From: Pseudokineococcus marinus
GTDB taxonomy: Bacteria; Actinomycetota; Actinomycetes; Actinomycetales; Quadrisphaeraceae
Length of the DNA: 64,000 nt
NCBI RefSeq assembly: GCF_037482405.1
Contig: NZ_JBBHZZ010000002.1
Span: 124,001 to 188,000 of the forward strand
Direction: 5' to 3'
Part shown: piece after piece, positions 9,015 to 16,403 of the stretch
Numbering within the stretch: position 1 is the stretch's first letter
How the letters are laid out: every line of letters begins with the position of its first letter
Notes under the pieces: model-generated
What the model was told of the DNA's origin: nothing
The model's input: only the letters and a program-made list of their open reading frames with translations
Databases searched by the model: none
Position numbers and translations under genes: made by a program

Positions 9015-10370
9015 GTGCGCCGATACCTGCTCGCCACCTCCGGCCATCCCAACTACGGCGACGAGCTCATCACCGCCGCGTGGCTGCGCCACCTCGCCCG
9101 CCGGTTCCCCGACGACGAGGTCGTCCTCGACAGCCCGCAGGCGGGCGGGACGGCGGCGCTGCACGGCGACCTGCACCCGCGCCTGCGGTGCGTCGACACC
9201 GTCTTCCGCGTCGCCGAGGAGGCCGGCTCCCACGACCCCTGGCAGGTGGCCGCCTTCGTCCGCGGCGCGGTCCACGACCACGGCGCCGCGCCGCGCTGGG
9301 CCGCCGGCCTGCGCCTCCTCGAGGGCGCCGACGTCGTCCACGTCCTCGGGGGCGGCTGGGTCAACGCGATGTGGCCGCTCAACACGGCCGCCCTGGCCGC
9401 GGGGTCGGTGCTCGCGGACGAGGGCCGCCACGTCGCGCTCACCGGCGCGGGGCTGATGCCCGCCGAGCCCAGCACCGCTCCCCTGCTGCGCCGCCTCCTC
9501 CGCGGCTACGCCGTCGTCGACGTGCGGGACGAGCCGACGCGGGCCCTGCTGGAGGGCCTGTCCGCGACGCGCCTGTCCGGCGACGACGCGCTGCTCGCCC
9601 TCGACGACGCGCCCAGCGGTGTCCCCGGTGGTGGTCACAGCGGTGGTCCCGGTGACGGTGCGGGCGCGGCGGGCGGCCCGTGGGCGCCGCCGGAGGGCCT
9701 GCCGCCCACGATGCTGTGCGTCCAGAGCGACGTCGTCGCGCCCGAGGACCTCCCGGCGCTCGCGGCGCTCGTGCTCGACCAGCTCGACCGGTGGGGCGTG
9801 CGGGGCGAGGAGCTCGGCGTCCTCGAGTGCGTCCCGCGCGTCGACCGGTGGGTCTGGGACGCCGTCGTCGCCCCGCACCTGCCCGGGGCCCGCTTCCTCT
9901 CCCTCGGCGAGGTCCTCGACCGGGGCTTCCCCGCGCGCCCGGGCCAGCGCTGGCTCACCACCCGCTACCACCCGCACCTGCTCGCCGCGGCGCGCGGCGC
10001 GTCGGGGGTGGCGGTGGACGTGGCCCCGGACTACTACGGCCACAAGCACCGGGCCCTGCAGGCCCTCGGCAGCCCCTTCGAGGTGCGGGCGCTGCGCCCG
10101 GCCGCCGGGGCGCCGCTCCCGGCCCCGGCCGCGCCCGCGGGAGCCGGGTGGGACCTGTCGGGGCCGGTGCGCGACAAGCACCGCCTGGCCGAGCAGGTCC
10201 ACGCCGCCCCGGACGCCGCCCCGCACGTCGCCCCGCACGTCGACGGCCACCGGCAGGACGACGACCGGCGCGAGGACCACCGGCACGACGACCACCGGGG
10301 CACCGGCCACGGCGCCGACCGGTCCGCCGGCCTCGGCGGCCGGCTGCGCGACCTGCGAGGGCGCCGCTGA
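9015..10370 (+). CDS. Polysaccharide pyruvyl transferase family protein
   Basis: 451 residues. The start RRYLLATSGHPNYGDELI, with the N-terminal G-x-x-N-x-GDE motif, and the VHVLGGGWVNAMWPLN segment are typical of the polysaccharide pyruvyltransferase family (CsaB/WcaK-like), which adds ketal pyruvate from PEP to glycans. GTG 9015 is preceded by CAGCAT at a 7-nt distance, a layout repeated at other genes here. A Gly-rich linker (~200-220) and a His/Asp-rich tail (about 395-440, with HRQDDDRREDHRHDDHRG) are extra to the family core. The tail resembles a metal-binding or linker sequence. Substrate is unknown; the locus supports a surface glycan. Confidence 0.85.
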   Translation: MRRYLLATSGHPNYGDELITAAWLRHLARRFPDDEVVLDSPQAGGTAALHGDLHPRLRCVDTVFRVAEEAGSHDPWQVAAFVRGAVHDHGAAPRWAAGLRLLEGADVVHVLGGGWVNAMWPLNTAALAAGSVLADEGRHVALTGAGLMPAEPSTAPLLRRLLRGYAVVDVRDEPTRALLEGLSATRLSGDDALLALDDAPSGVPGGGHSGGPGDGAGAAGGPWAPPEGLPPTMLCVQSDVVAPEDLPALAALVLDQLDRWGVRGEELGVLECVPRVDRWVWDAVVAPHLPGARFLSLGEVLDRGFPARPGQRWLTTRYHPHLLAAARGASGVAVDVAPDYYGHKHRALQALGSPFEVRALRPAAGAPLPAPAAPAGAGWDLSGPVRDKHRLAEQVHAAPDAAPHVAPHVDGHRQDDDRREDHRHDDHRGTGHGADRSAGLGGRLRDLRGRR

Positions 10371-10392
10371 CGGCGACCCCGCAGGGGCCGTC
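10369..10392 (+). terminator. Weak hairpin after pyruvyltransferase gene
   Basis: GACGGC (10369-10374) can pair with GCCGTC (10387-10392), with CCCC/GGGG inside. It overlaps the stop codon. Weak evidence only. Confidence 0.3.
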
Positions 10393-10394
10393 GC

Positions 10395-10400
10395 TACCCT
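10395..10400 (+). promoter_or_regulatory. -10 box (TACCCT) upstream of GT2 gene at 10464
   Basis: TACCCT 63 bp before the ATG, matching the TANNNT pattern seen before other genes here. It would give a short leader. Confidence 0.35.
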
Positions 10401-10463
10401 GCGGCCCGGCGGGCAGATCGCGGCGGGACGAGGCGCCCGGCCGGGCGAGGACGACGGGAGACC

Positions 10464-11141
10464 ATGGACGACCTCTGGGACGACACCTGGGTCGTCGTGC
10501 CCCTCTACCGCGAGGAGGCCGTGGTCGGTGACGTGGTGCGCGGCCTGCGCCGCGTCTTCGGCCGCGTGGTGTGCGTCGACGACGGCAGCGGCGACGCCTC
10601 CGGCGAGCGCGCGGCCGAGGCGGGCGCCGTCGTCGTGTCCCACCCGGTCAACCTCGGCCAGGGCGCCGCGCTGCAGACCGGCCTCGAGTACGCCCTGTCC
10701 GACCCCACGACGCGGTACCTCGTCACCTTCGACGCCGACGGCCAGCACCAGGTCGCCGACGCCGCGGCGATGGTGGAGCGCCTGCGCACCGGCGAGGCCG
10801 AGGTCGTCCTCGGCTCCCGCTTCCTCGACCGGCGCACCGCCCTCGACCCGCGCAAGCGGGCGGTCCTGCGCGCGGCCACGTGGCACGCCCGGCTGACGAC
10901 CGGCCTGCGGGTCACGGACACCCACAACGGGCTGCGGGCGCTGACGCGGCGGGCCGCCGAGCACCTCGACCTCACCCAGTCGCGCATGGCGCACGCCAGC
11001 CAGCTGCTCGAGCAGGTCGCCGACTCCGGCCTGCCGTACGTGGAGCACCCCGTCCACGTCCTCTACACCGACTACTCCCGCACCAAGGGCCAGTCGATGT
11101 GGAACTCCGTCAACATCCTCACGGAGTCCCTCTTCCGCTGA
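10464..11141 (+). CDS. Glycosyltransferase family 2 (DPM/GtrB-like)
   Basis: 225 residues. The GT2 core shows WVVVPLYREEAVVGDVV at the N-terminus, VVCVDDGSGD for nucleotide binding and FDADGQHQV as the DxD metal site. A THNGLRALTRRAA block and a C-terminal TDYSRTKGQS segment are typical of the dolichyl-phosphate-sugar-synthase-like branch of GT2. There are no trailing membrane helices. A small membrane protein of the DUF2304 type follows 44 bp downstream, a pairing that is frequent in actinobacteria. It probably makes or transfers a lipid-linked sugar for the surface glycan. Confidence 0.85.
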   Translation: MDDLWDDTWVVVPLYREEAVVGDVVRGLRRVFGRVVCVDDGSGDASGERAAEAGAVVVSHPVNLGQGAALQTGLEYALSDPTTRYLVTFDADGQHQVADAAAMVERLRTGEAEVVLGSRFLDRRTALDPRKRAVLRAATWHARLTTGLRVTDTHNGLRALTRRAAEHLDLTQSRMAHASQLLEQVADSGLPYVEHPVHVLYTDYSRTKGQSMWNSVNILTESLFR

Positions 11142-11185
11142 GGCCGCCCGCGCCGCGCCCGAGCGGCCGCTCCCGGAGGTGCCCC

Positions 11186-12376
11186 GTGATCCGCGCCGTC
11201 CTCGTCGTCGGCATCGTCGGCGTCGTCCTCGTCCTCGTCCGCGGCCCCCGCGGCGTCCGCCACCAGGCCCTGCGGCGCCTCGCGCTGCTCGCCTTCGCCG
11301 TGGGCGCGCTCGTCAGCCTCGCCTTCCCCGACAGCTGGACGTGGGCGGCGCGGCTGCTCGACGTGGGCCGCGGCGCCGACCTGCTCCTGTACCTGACGAT
11401 CGTCGCCTTCCTCGGCTTCGTCGCCACCTCCTACATCCGCTTCCAGGAGATGCAGCAGCAGATCACCCGCCTCAGCCGGCGCGTGGCGCTCGACGCGGCG
11501 CCTCCCCCGCCGGCACCCGGTGACGTCGCGACGACGGGCGGGACCGCGGCGACCGTCCCGGCGGCGGGCGAGGACGCCGGCAGGTGCTCCCCCGGGTGGG
11601 CCAGCCAGGACGAGGCCGGCAGGTGGGCCACGGCCTCGTGGCCGCCCTCGACGCGCCGGGCGCCGAGGCCGAGGACGTTGCGCGCCTTGCGCACCGGGCC
11701 GCCCGCCCAGTGCACCGCCGCGGCGCGCGCGCGGCGGGCCGGCGACGTCCAGCCGAGCAGCTCCTCGAGCTCCTCGGGCGCGCGCAGGTCGCCCGCGCCG
11801 AGCTCCAGCCCGGCCACCGCGCGACGCTCCTCGAGGGTGGCCGGCTCGAGCATCTCCGGCCAGGTGCGCCGCAGCACCTCCCCCTGGGGGCCCGCCGCCC
11901 GCTCCGCCCCCAGCACCCGCACGGGCACCCCGGCGGAGGCCGCGCACCACGCGGAGGTGGACAGGCCCTCGGTGACGACGGACGACGCGCCGGCCAGCAT
12001 CCCCGCCAGGCGCAGGAGGAAGCGCGGGTCCCGGCGCCCCCCGGCGGTGCGCACGTCGTGGCCCGCGGCGGACCAGGCCGCCACGACCGCGGGGTCCCGG
12101 GCGTCGTCGGCGTGCAGGCAGACGACGGAGGGCCCGTGCTCGGCGCGCACGCGAGCCGCGAGCTCGGCGTCGCGGCGGCGCAGGCGCAGCAGCGCCGTCC
12201 CGTGCGCCGGGAAGACGAGGACGCCCCCGCCCTCCTCGCCCCGCAGGGCCTCGGGCCCGAGCGCCCGCAGCAGGTGCAGCCACGGCGCGCCGACCGGCGT
12301 GGTGCGAGCCCGCGCCGCCGCGCCCGCGCCGTCGCCCGCCGCCCAGGTGCGCGAGCCGTGCGAGAAGACGAGGTAG
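11186..12376 (+). CDS. DUF2304 small membrane protein; reading frame runs on antisense to the next gene
   Basis: Starts at GTG 11186 behind GGAGG (11175-11179). Residues 1-~105 are a normal DUF2304 protein: three hydrophobic segments, a WTWAARLLDVGRGADLLLYL block, and a cytosolic SYIRFQEMQQQITRLSRRVAL coiled tail. Family members end about here (nucleotide ~11520). In this sequence no in-frame stop occurs until 12376, so 396 residues would be made; the last ~280 are low-complexity Arg/Ser/Pro-rich and antisense to the gene at 11431-12537. A TGA at 11521-11523 lies in another frame and would be used if one base had been lost upstream, for example in the run CCTCCCCCG. The true 3' end is doubtful. 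Confidence 0.55.
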   Translation: MIRAVLVVGIVGVVLVLVRGPRGVRHQALRRLALLAFAVGALVSLAFPDSWTWAARLLDVGRGADLLLYLTIVAFLGFVATSYIRFQEMQQQITRLSRRVALDAAPPPPAPGDVATTGGTAATVPAAGEDAGRCSPGWASQDEAGRWATASWPPSTRRAPRPRTLRALRTGPPAQCTAAARARRAGDVQPSSSSSSSGARRSPAPSSSPATARRSSRVAGSSISGQVRRSTSPWGPAARSAPSTRTGTPAEAAHHAEVDRPSVTTDDAPASIPARRRRKRGSRRPPAVRTSWPAADQAATTAGSRASSACRQTTEGPCSARTRAASSASRRRRRSSAVPCAGKTRTPPPSSPRRASGPSARSRCSHGAPTGVVRARAAAPAPSPAAQVREPCEKTR

Positions 12377-12537
12377 CGGCGCGCCCCCAGCCCGGGGAAG
12401 TCCGCGAAGTGCGCCCGCAGCGGGTCCTGCAGCGACCAGCCGTGCTGGACGAGGGCGTCGGTGCGGGGCGGGCGCGCGCGTCCCACCACCCCGGCGAGGA
12501 CCTGGGCGTGGCCGTAGAAGTAGTTCTGGATGTCCAC
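11431..12537 (-). CDS. Uncharacterised protein of the surface-glycan locus, possible GT-B-type transferase
   Basis: 368 residues from GTG 12537 (MDIQNYFYGHAQVLAGVVG), preceded by gggag at 13-17 nt and AGCAT. I do not recognise a named family. The second half reads like a GT-B nucleotide-sugar domain: VLVFPAHGTALL, then SVVCLHADDARDP, then a SSVVTEGLSTSAWCAASAGVPVRVLG segment. The last resembles the STASLEAVAAGVPVLVL loop of capsule-type transferases and of the DUF6716-type proteins at 18247 and 21611. The C-terminus (GEHLPASSPAAGTVAAVPP) is low-complexity and overlaps the DUF2304 gene tail-to-tail. It lies just upstream of the exporter genes on the opposite strand. Role inferred from context only. 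Confidence 0.65.
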   Translation of the reverse strand: MDIQNYFYGHAQVLAGVVGRARPPRTDALVQHGWSLQDPLRAHFADFPGLGARRYLVFSHGSRTWAAGDGAGAAARARTTPVGAPWLHLLRALGPEALRGEEGGGVLVFPAHGTALLRLRRRDAELAARVRAEHGPSVVCLHADDARDPAVVAAWSAAGHDVRTAGGRRDPRFLLRLAGMLAGASSVVTEGLSTSAWCAASAGVPVRVLGAERAAGPQGEVLRRTWPEMLEPATLEERRAVAGLELGAGDLRAPEELEELLGWTSPARRARAAAVHWAGGPVRKARNVLGLGARRVEGGHEAVAHLPASSWLAHPGEHLPASSPAAGTVAAVPPVVATSPGAGGGGAASSATRRLRRVICCCISWKRM

Positions 12538-12565
12538 CGCGGCCGATGCTCCCACGCGCCCCGGG

Positions 12566-12571
12566 TAGCCT
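12566..12571 (+). promoter_or_regulatory. -10 box (TAGCCT) upstream of ABC exporter operon
   Basis: TAGCCT, 86 bp before the permease ATG, in the divergent gap with the gene starting at 12537. Confidence 0.35.
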
Positions 12572-12657
12572 CGCTGCGCCGGAGCCCCGGGGGCCCGGTG
12601 CGCGGGCGTCCCGTCCGCGCCCAGCCCGCGGGAGCGGGACGACGCGGACGAGGTGGC

Positions 12658-13440
12658 ATGCGGCAGCGGCTGGCGGACCTGCGGACCGGGATGCCCGTGC
12701 TGGGCCTGCTCGTGCGCCGCGACGTCAAGGTCCGGTACGCCGACTCCGTCCTCGGCTGGCTGTGGTCCTTCCTCGACCCGCTGCTGATGTCGCTGGTCTT
12801 CTACCTCGTCTTCACGGTCATCTTCCAGCGCGACGTCGGCGAGGACCCCTACATCCTCTTCCTCATCACAGGGCTGCTCGCCTGGACCTGGACGTCCAAG
12901 GCCCTGGGTGACGCGCCGCGGGCGCTGACGAAGGACAAGCAGCTCGTCGGCGCCGTGCGCCTGCCGCGCGAGGTCTGGGCGCTGCGGACCGTCTTCTCGC
13001 GGGGCACGGAGTACGTCTTCGCGCTGCCCGTCGTCGTGCTCTTCGCGGTCGTCTTCGCCCACCCGCCGAGCCTGTACCTGCTGGCCCTGCCGCTGGCCTT
13101 CCTCATCCAGGCCGTGCTGCTCGTGGGGCTGAGCCTCCTGCTGAGCCCGGTCGGCGTGCTCGTCACCGACTCGACCAACATCGTCGGCCTCGTCACCCGG
13201 CTCGGCTTCTACGGCTCGCCCATCTTCTACGGGCTCGCGGACGTGCCCGAGGCCGTGCGCCCCTGGTACGTGCTCAACCCGATGGCCGGGATCATCGACC
13301 TCTACCGGGCGGCCTGGTTCCCCGAGGCCTTCAGCGGCTGGGGCCCGGTCGGCGTCTCGGCCGCCGTCGCCGTGGTCGCCCTGGTCGCGGGCTCCGTCGT
13401 CTTCGCGCGGCTGGAGCGCCCGGCCCTGAAGGAGCTGTGA
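12658..13440 (+). CDS. ABC-2 type polysaccharide exporter, permease subunit (Wzm/TagG-like)
   Basis: 260 residues. ATG 12658 follows GAGGTGG at good distance; the longer upstream frame is antisense noise. The family signature VLGLLVRRDVKVRYADSVLGW and WSFLDPLLMSLVFYLVFTVIF opens the protein, followed by about six membrane helices and the FYGSPIFYGLADVPE and LNPMAGIIDLYR blocks characteristic of ABC-2 exporters of O-antigen, teichoic acid and similar glycans. The ATPase gene begins 1 bp after its stop. It probably forms a homodimeric channel that exports the finished lipid-linked glycan. Confidence 0.92.
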   Translation: MRQRLADLRTGMPVLGLLVRRDVKVRYADSVLGWLWSFLDPLLMSLVFYLVFTVIFQRDVGEDPYILFLITGLLAWTWTSKALGDAPRALTKDKQLVGAVRLPREVWALRTVFSRGTEYVFALPVVVLFAVVFAHPPSLYLLALPLAFLIQAVLLVGLSLLLSPVGVLVTDSTNIVGLVTRLGFYGSPIFYGLADVPEAVRPWYVLNPMAGIIDLYRAAWFPEAFSGWGPVGVSAAVAVVALVAGSVVFARLERPALKEL

Positions 13441-13441
13441 C

Positions 13442-14212
13442 GTGAGCGCCCTCCCCCAGGCCCGCCGACCGATCCCGCCGGGCCAGCCCGCCATCGTCGT
13501 CGACGGCCTCGGCATCCGCTTCAACCGCCACCGCCGGCGCAACCTCTTCGTGCGCGAGCTGCTCTCCCGCGGCGAGAGCACGGCGCCCGACGAGGGGCGG
13601 TTCTGGCCGCTGCGGCGCGTCTCCTTCACCGTCGCGCCGGGCGAGGCCGTCGGCGTCGTCGGCGTCAACGGCAGCGGCAAGTCGACGCTGCTCAAGCTCA
13701 TCGCGGGGGTGCTGCTGCCCGACGAGGGCTCGGTCGCCGTCAACGGGGGCGTGGCCCCCCTCATCGAGATCACGGGCGGGTTCGTCAACGAGCTCACCGG
13801 CCGGGAGAACATCCGCATCGTCAGCGCGCTGCACGGCCTGACGAAGCAGCAGCTGGCCGAGCGCTTCGACCGCATCGTCGACTTCTCGGGGGTCGGCGAC
13901 TTCCTCGACACCCCGTTCCGGCACTACTCCTCCGGCATGCGGGTGCGCCTGGCCTTCAGCGTCATGGCCCACCTCGACGAGCCGATCCTCCTCGTCGACG
14001 AGGTGCTCGCCGTGGGCGACAAGGCCTTCCGCGCCCGCTGCCACGACAAGATCGACGAGCTCCTCGCCGCGGGTCGCACGATGTTCCTCGTCAGCCACAG
14101 CGACGCCGACCTCAAGCGCTTCTGCACCCGCGCGCTGCTCCTCGAGAAGGGCGGCCTCGTCCTCGACGCCGGCGTCCCGGAGGTCCTCGAGCGCTACACG
14201 CGGGGGGCCTGA
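13442..14212 (+). CDS. ABC transporter ATP-binding protein (Wzt/TagH-like)
   Basis: 256 residues, GTG start one base after the permease stop. Walker A GVNGSGKST is at 74-82 (Lys80), signature YSSGM at 162-166 in the relaxed form typical of polysaccharide exporters, and Walker B ILLVDE at 182-187. There is no C-terminal carbohydrate-binding domain like that of long Wzt proteins, so substrate choice would not rely on a chain-end cap read by this subunit. It works with the permease at 12658 to export a lipid-linked surface glycan. Confidence 0.93.
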   Translation: MSALPQARRPIPPGQPAIVVDGLGIRFNRHRRRNLFVRELLSRGESTAPDEGRFWPLRRVSFTVAPGEAVGVVGVNGSGKSTLLKLIAGVLLPDEGSVAVNGGVAPLIEITGGFVNELTGRENIRIVSALHGLTKQQLAERFDRIVDFSGVGDFLDTPFRHYSSGMRVRLAFSVMAHLDEPILLVDEVLAVGDKAFRARCHDKIDELLAAGRTMFLVSHSDADLKRFCTRALLLEKGGLVLDAGVPEVLERYTRGA

Positions 14213-14276
14213 CCTGCACCGGTCGGACCGCGGGGCGCCGCGCCTCGGCGTCCCGGAGGGCGGTGCGACGCGCTGC

Positions 14277-14282
14277 TACGGT
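14277..14282 (+). promoter_or_regulatory. -10 box (TACGGT) upstream of neuA-HAD
   Basis: TACGGT, 35 bp before the GTG start, leaving room for the GGAGG ribosome site at 14309-14313. Confidence 0.4.
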
Positions 14283-14317
14283 CGCGACCGCCCGTGCTCG
14301 CCGATCCCGGAGGTCCC

Positions 14318-15502
14318 GTGACCGCGCTCGTCGTCGTGCCGGCGCGCGGAGGCTCCCAGGGCGTGCCCCTGAAGAACCTCCGCCGCGTCGGGGGCGTCCC
14401 GCTCGTCGGGCGCGCCGCGGCCGCCGCCCTCGCGGCGCCGGCGGTCGACGCCGTCGTCGTCAGCACCGACCACGCCGGCATCGCCACGGCGGCGCGCGAC
14501 GCCGGCGCGGAGGTCGTCGAGCGACCCGCCGACCTCTCCGGCCCCACGGCCACGAGCGAGTCGGCCGTCCTCCACGCCCTCGACGCCTGGGAGGCCCGCC
14601 AGGCCGACGGCCGGCGCGCCGACGTCGTCGTCCTCGTGCAGCCCACGAGCCCCTTCATCGATCCCGCGGACCTCGACGCCGCCGTGCGGGCCGTCGCCGC
14701 GGGCGAGGCGGACTCCGTGTTCTCCGCCGTGGAGACGCACGCCTTCCTCTGGCGCGAGACGGACGGCGCCGAGGGCGCCACCGGCGTCAACCACGACCGC
14801 GCCGTGCGGCCCCGGCGCCAGGACCTGGAGCCGCAGCTGCGCGAGACCGGCGCCTTCTACGTCATGCGCACCGCGGCGCTGCGCGAGACCGGGCACCGCT
14901 TCACCGGCCGCGTGGCCGTGCAGCGCGTCCCCGAGGCGCACGCCCTCGAGATCGACACCGAGGGGGAGCTCGAGCTCGCGGTCGCCCTCGCCGGCGTGCT
15001 CGAGGCGCCGCTCCCCCCGGCCGGCCTCGCCGGGGTCCAGGCCGTCGTCACCGACTTCGACGGCGTCCACACCGCCGACGACGCGTGGGTGGACACGAAC
15101 GGCGTCGAGAGCGTCCGCGTCTCCCGCAGCGACGGCATGGGCGTGGAGCGACTGCGCCGCGCGGGCGTCCCCCTGCTCGTGCTCTCCAAGGAGCGCGACG
15201 GCGTCGTGGCCCGCCGCGCCGCCAAGCTGGGGGTCGACGTCCTCCACGGCGTCGAGCAGAAGGCCGAGGTGCTCGCCCGCTGGCTGGACGAGCGCGACCT
15301 CGACCCGGCCCGCGTCGTCTACGTCGGCAACGACGTCAACGACCTCGGACCGATGGCGCTCGTCGGGTGGCCCGCCGCGGTCGCCGACGCCGCGCCGTCC
15401 GTCCTCGCCGCAGCGCGCCTGCGGCTGTCCCGCCCCGGAGGCAACGGGGCCGTCCGCGAGCTCGCCGAGCTCGTCATCACCGCGAAGGAAGCCCAGCCAT
15501 GA
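14318..15502 (+). CDS. neuA: CMP-nonulosonate (CMP-sialic acid-type) cytidylyltransferase fused to HAD phosphatase-like domain
   Basis: 394 residues from GTG 14318, 5 nt after GGAGG; an in-frame GTG at 14294 lacks a site. Residues 1-~225 are a NeuA/KdsB-type cytidylyltransferase: VVPARGGSQGVPLKNL for CTP binding, then VLVQPTSPFI. Residues ~235-394 form a KdsC-like HAD domain, with both catalytic Asp in DFDGV (Asp246, Asp248), LSKERDGVVARRAAKLG and VGNDVNDLGPM. Comparable fusions are known in CMP-sialic acid synthetases. Here the HAD part could dephosphorylate a nonulosonate 9-phosphate before activation, or only support oligomerisation. The stop overlaps the neuB ATG (ATGA). Which nonulosonic acid is made is unknown. 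Confidence 0.88.
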   Translation: MTALVVVPARGGSQGVPLKNLRRVGGVPLVGRAAAAALAAPAVDAVVVSTDHAGIATAARDAGAEVVERPADLSGPTATSESAVLHALDAWEARQADGRRADVVVLVQPTSPFIDPADLDAAVRAVAAGEADSVFSAVETHAFLWRETDGAEGATGVNHDRAVRPRRQDLEPQLRETGAFYVMRTAALRETGHRFTGRVAVQRVPEAHALEIDTEGELELAVALAGVLEAPLPPAGLAGVQAVVTDFDGVHTADDAWVDTNGVESVRVSRSDGMGVERLRRAGVPLLVLSKERDGVVARRAAKLGVDVLHGVEQKAEVLARWLDERDLDPARVVYVGNDVNDLGPMALVGWPAAVADAAPSVLAAARLRLSRPGGNGAVRELAELVITAKEAQP

Positions 15503-16398
15503 GCGCCAGCGACACGACCGCACCCGCCCGGCCCGTGCAGATCGGCGAGGACCTCGTCGGCCCGGGCCAGCCCGTCTACGTCATCGCCGAGATCGGCATC
15601 AACCACAACGGCGACGTCGAGATCGCCAAGCAGCTCATCGACGTCGCCGCCGACGCCGGCTGCCAGGCCGTGAAGTTCCAGAAGCGCACGCCCGAGATCT
15701 CCACCCCCGAGGCGCAGAAGTCCCAGATCCGCCAGACGCCCTGGGGCGAGATGACCTACCTCGACTACAAGTACAAGGTCGAGTTCGAGCAGGAGGAGTA
15801 CACGGCGGTCGCCGAGCACGCCGCCGCCCGGGGCGTCGCCTGGTTCGCCTCGCCGTGGGACGAGCCCAGCGTCGACTTCCTCGAGACGATGGACGTGCCG
15901 GTCCACAAGGTCGCCAGCGCCTCCGTCACCGACATGGGGCTGCTCCAGCGGCTCAAGGAGACGGGCAAGCCGGTCATCCTGTCGACGGGCATGAGCACCC
16001 TGGAGCAGGTCGACGCCGCCGTCGAGGCCCTCGGCACCGACAAGCTGGTGCTCCTGCACGCGACCTCGACCTACCCGCTGCCCCCGGAGGAGGCCAACCT
16101 CCGCACGATCACGACACTCTCCGAGCGCTACGGCGTGCCGGTGGGCTACTCGGGCCACGAGACGGGGCTGCAGATCTCGCTGGCCGCCGTCGCCCTCGGC
16201 GCCGTCGCCGTCGAGCGCCACATCACCCTCGACCGGGCGATGTGGGGCAGCGACCACGGTGCGAGCCTCGAGCCGCACGGCCTGAAGACCCTCGTGCGCG
16301 ACATCCGGATCCTCGAGACCGCCATGGGCGACGGCGTGAAGCGCGTCTTCCCGGGCGAGGAGGCCCCCCTCTCGCGCCTGCGCCGCGTCGGGGCCTGA
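15499..16398 (+). CDS. neuB: N-acetylneuraminate synthase family protein (nonulosonate synthase)
   Basis: 299 residues, ATG overlapping the neuA stop by 4 bp. The NeuB barrel is clear: YVIAEIGINHNGDVEIAKQL, AVKFQKRTPE, WFASPWDEPSVDFLE, KVASASVTD, LSTGMSTLEQVDAAV, LLHATSTYPLPPEEANL, YSGHETG and VERHITLDRAMWGSDHGASLEP. The enzyme condenses PEP with a hexosamine (or its 6-phosphate) to make a nine-carbon sialic-type acid. Canonical NeuB is about 340-350 residues with a C-terminal SAF (antifreeze-like) domain that closes the partner active site; this protein ends right after the barrel, so the SAF part is absent. No NeuC or PseB/PseC-type precursor gene is in the window. Confidence 0.92.
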   Translation: MSASDTTAPARPVQIGEDLVGPGQPVYVIAEIGINHNGDVEIAKQLIDVAADAGCQAVKFQKRTPEISTPEAQKSQIRQTPWGEMTYLDYKYKVEFEQEEYTAVAEHAAARGVAWFASPWDEPSVDFLETMDVPVHKVASASVTDMGLLQRLKETGKPVILSTGMSTLEQVDAAVEALGTDKLVLLHATSTYPLPPEEANLRTITTLSERYGVPVGYSGHETGLQISLAAVALGAVAVERHITLDRAMWGSDHGASLEPHGLKTLVRDIRILETAMGDGVKRVFPGEEAPLSRLRRVGA

Positions 16399-16403
16399 GG
16401 ACG

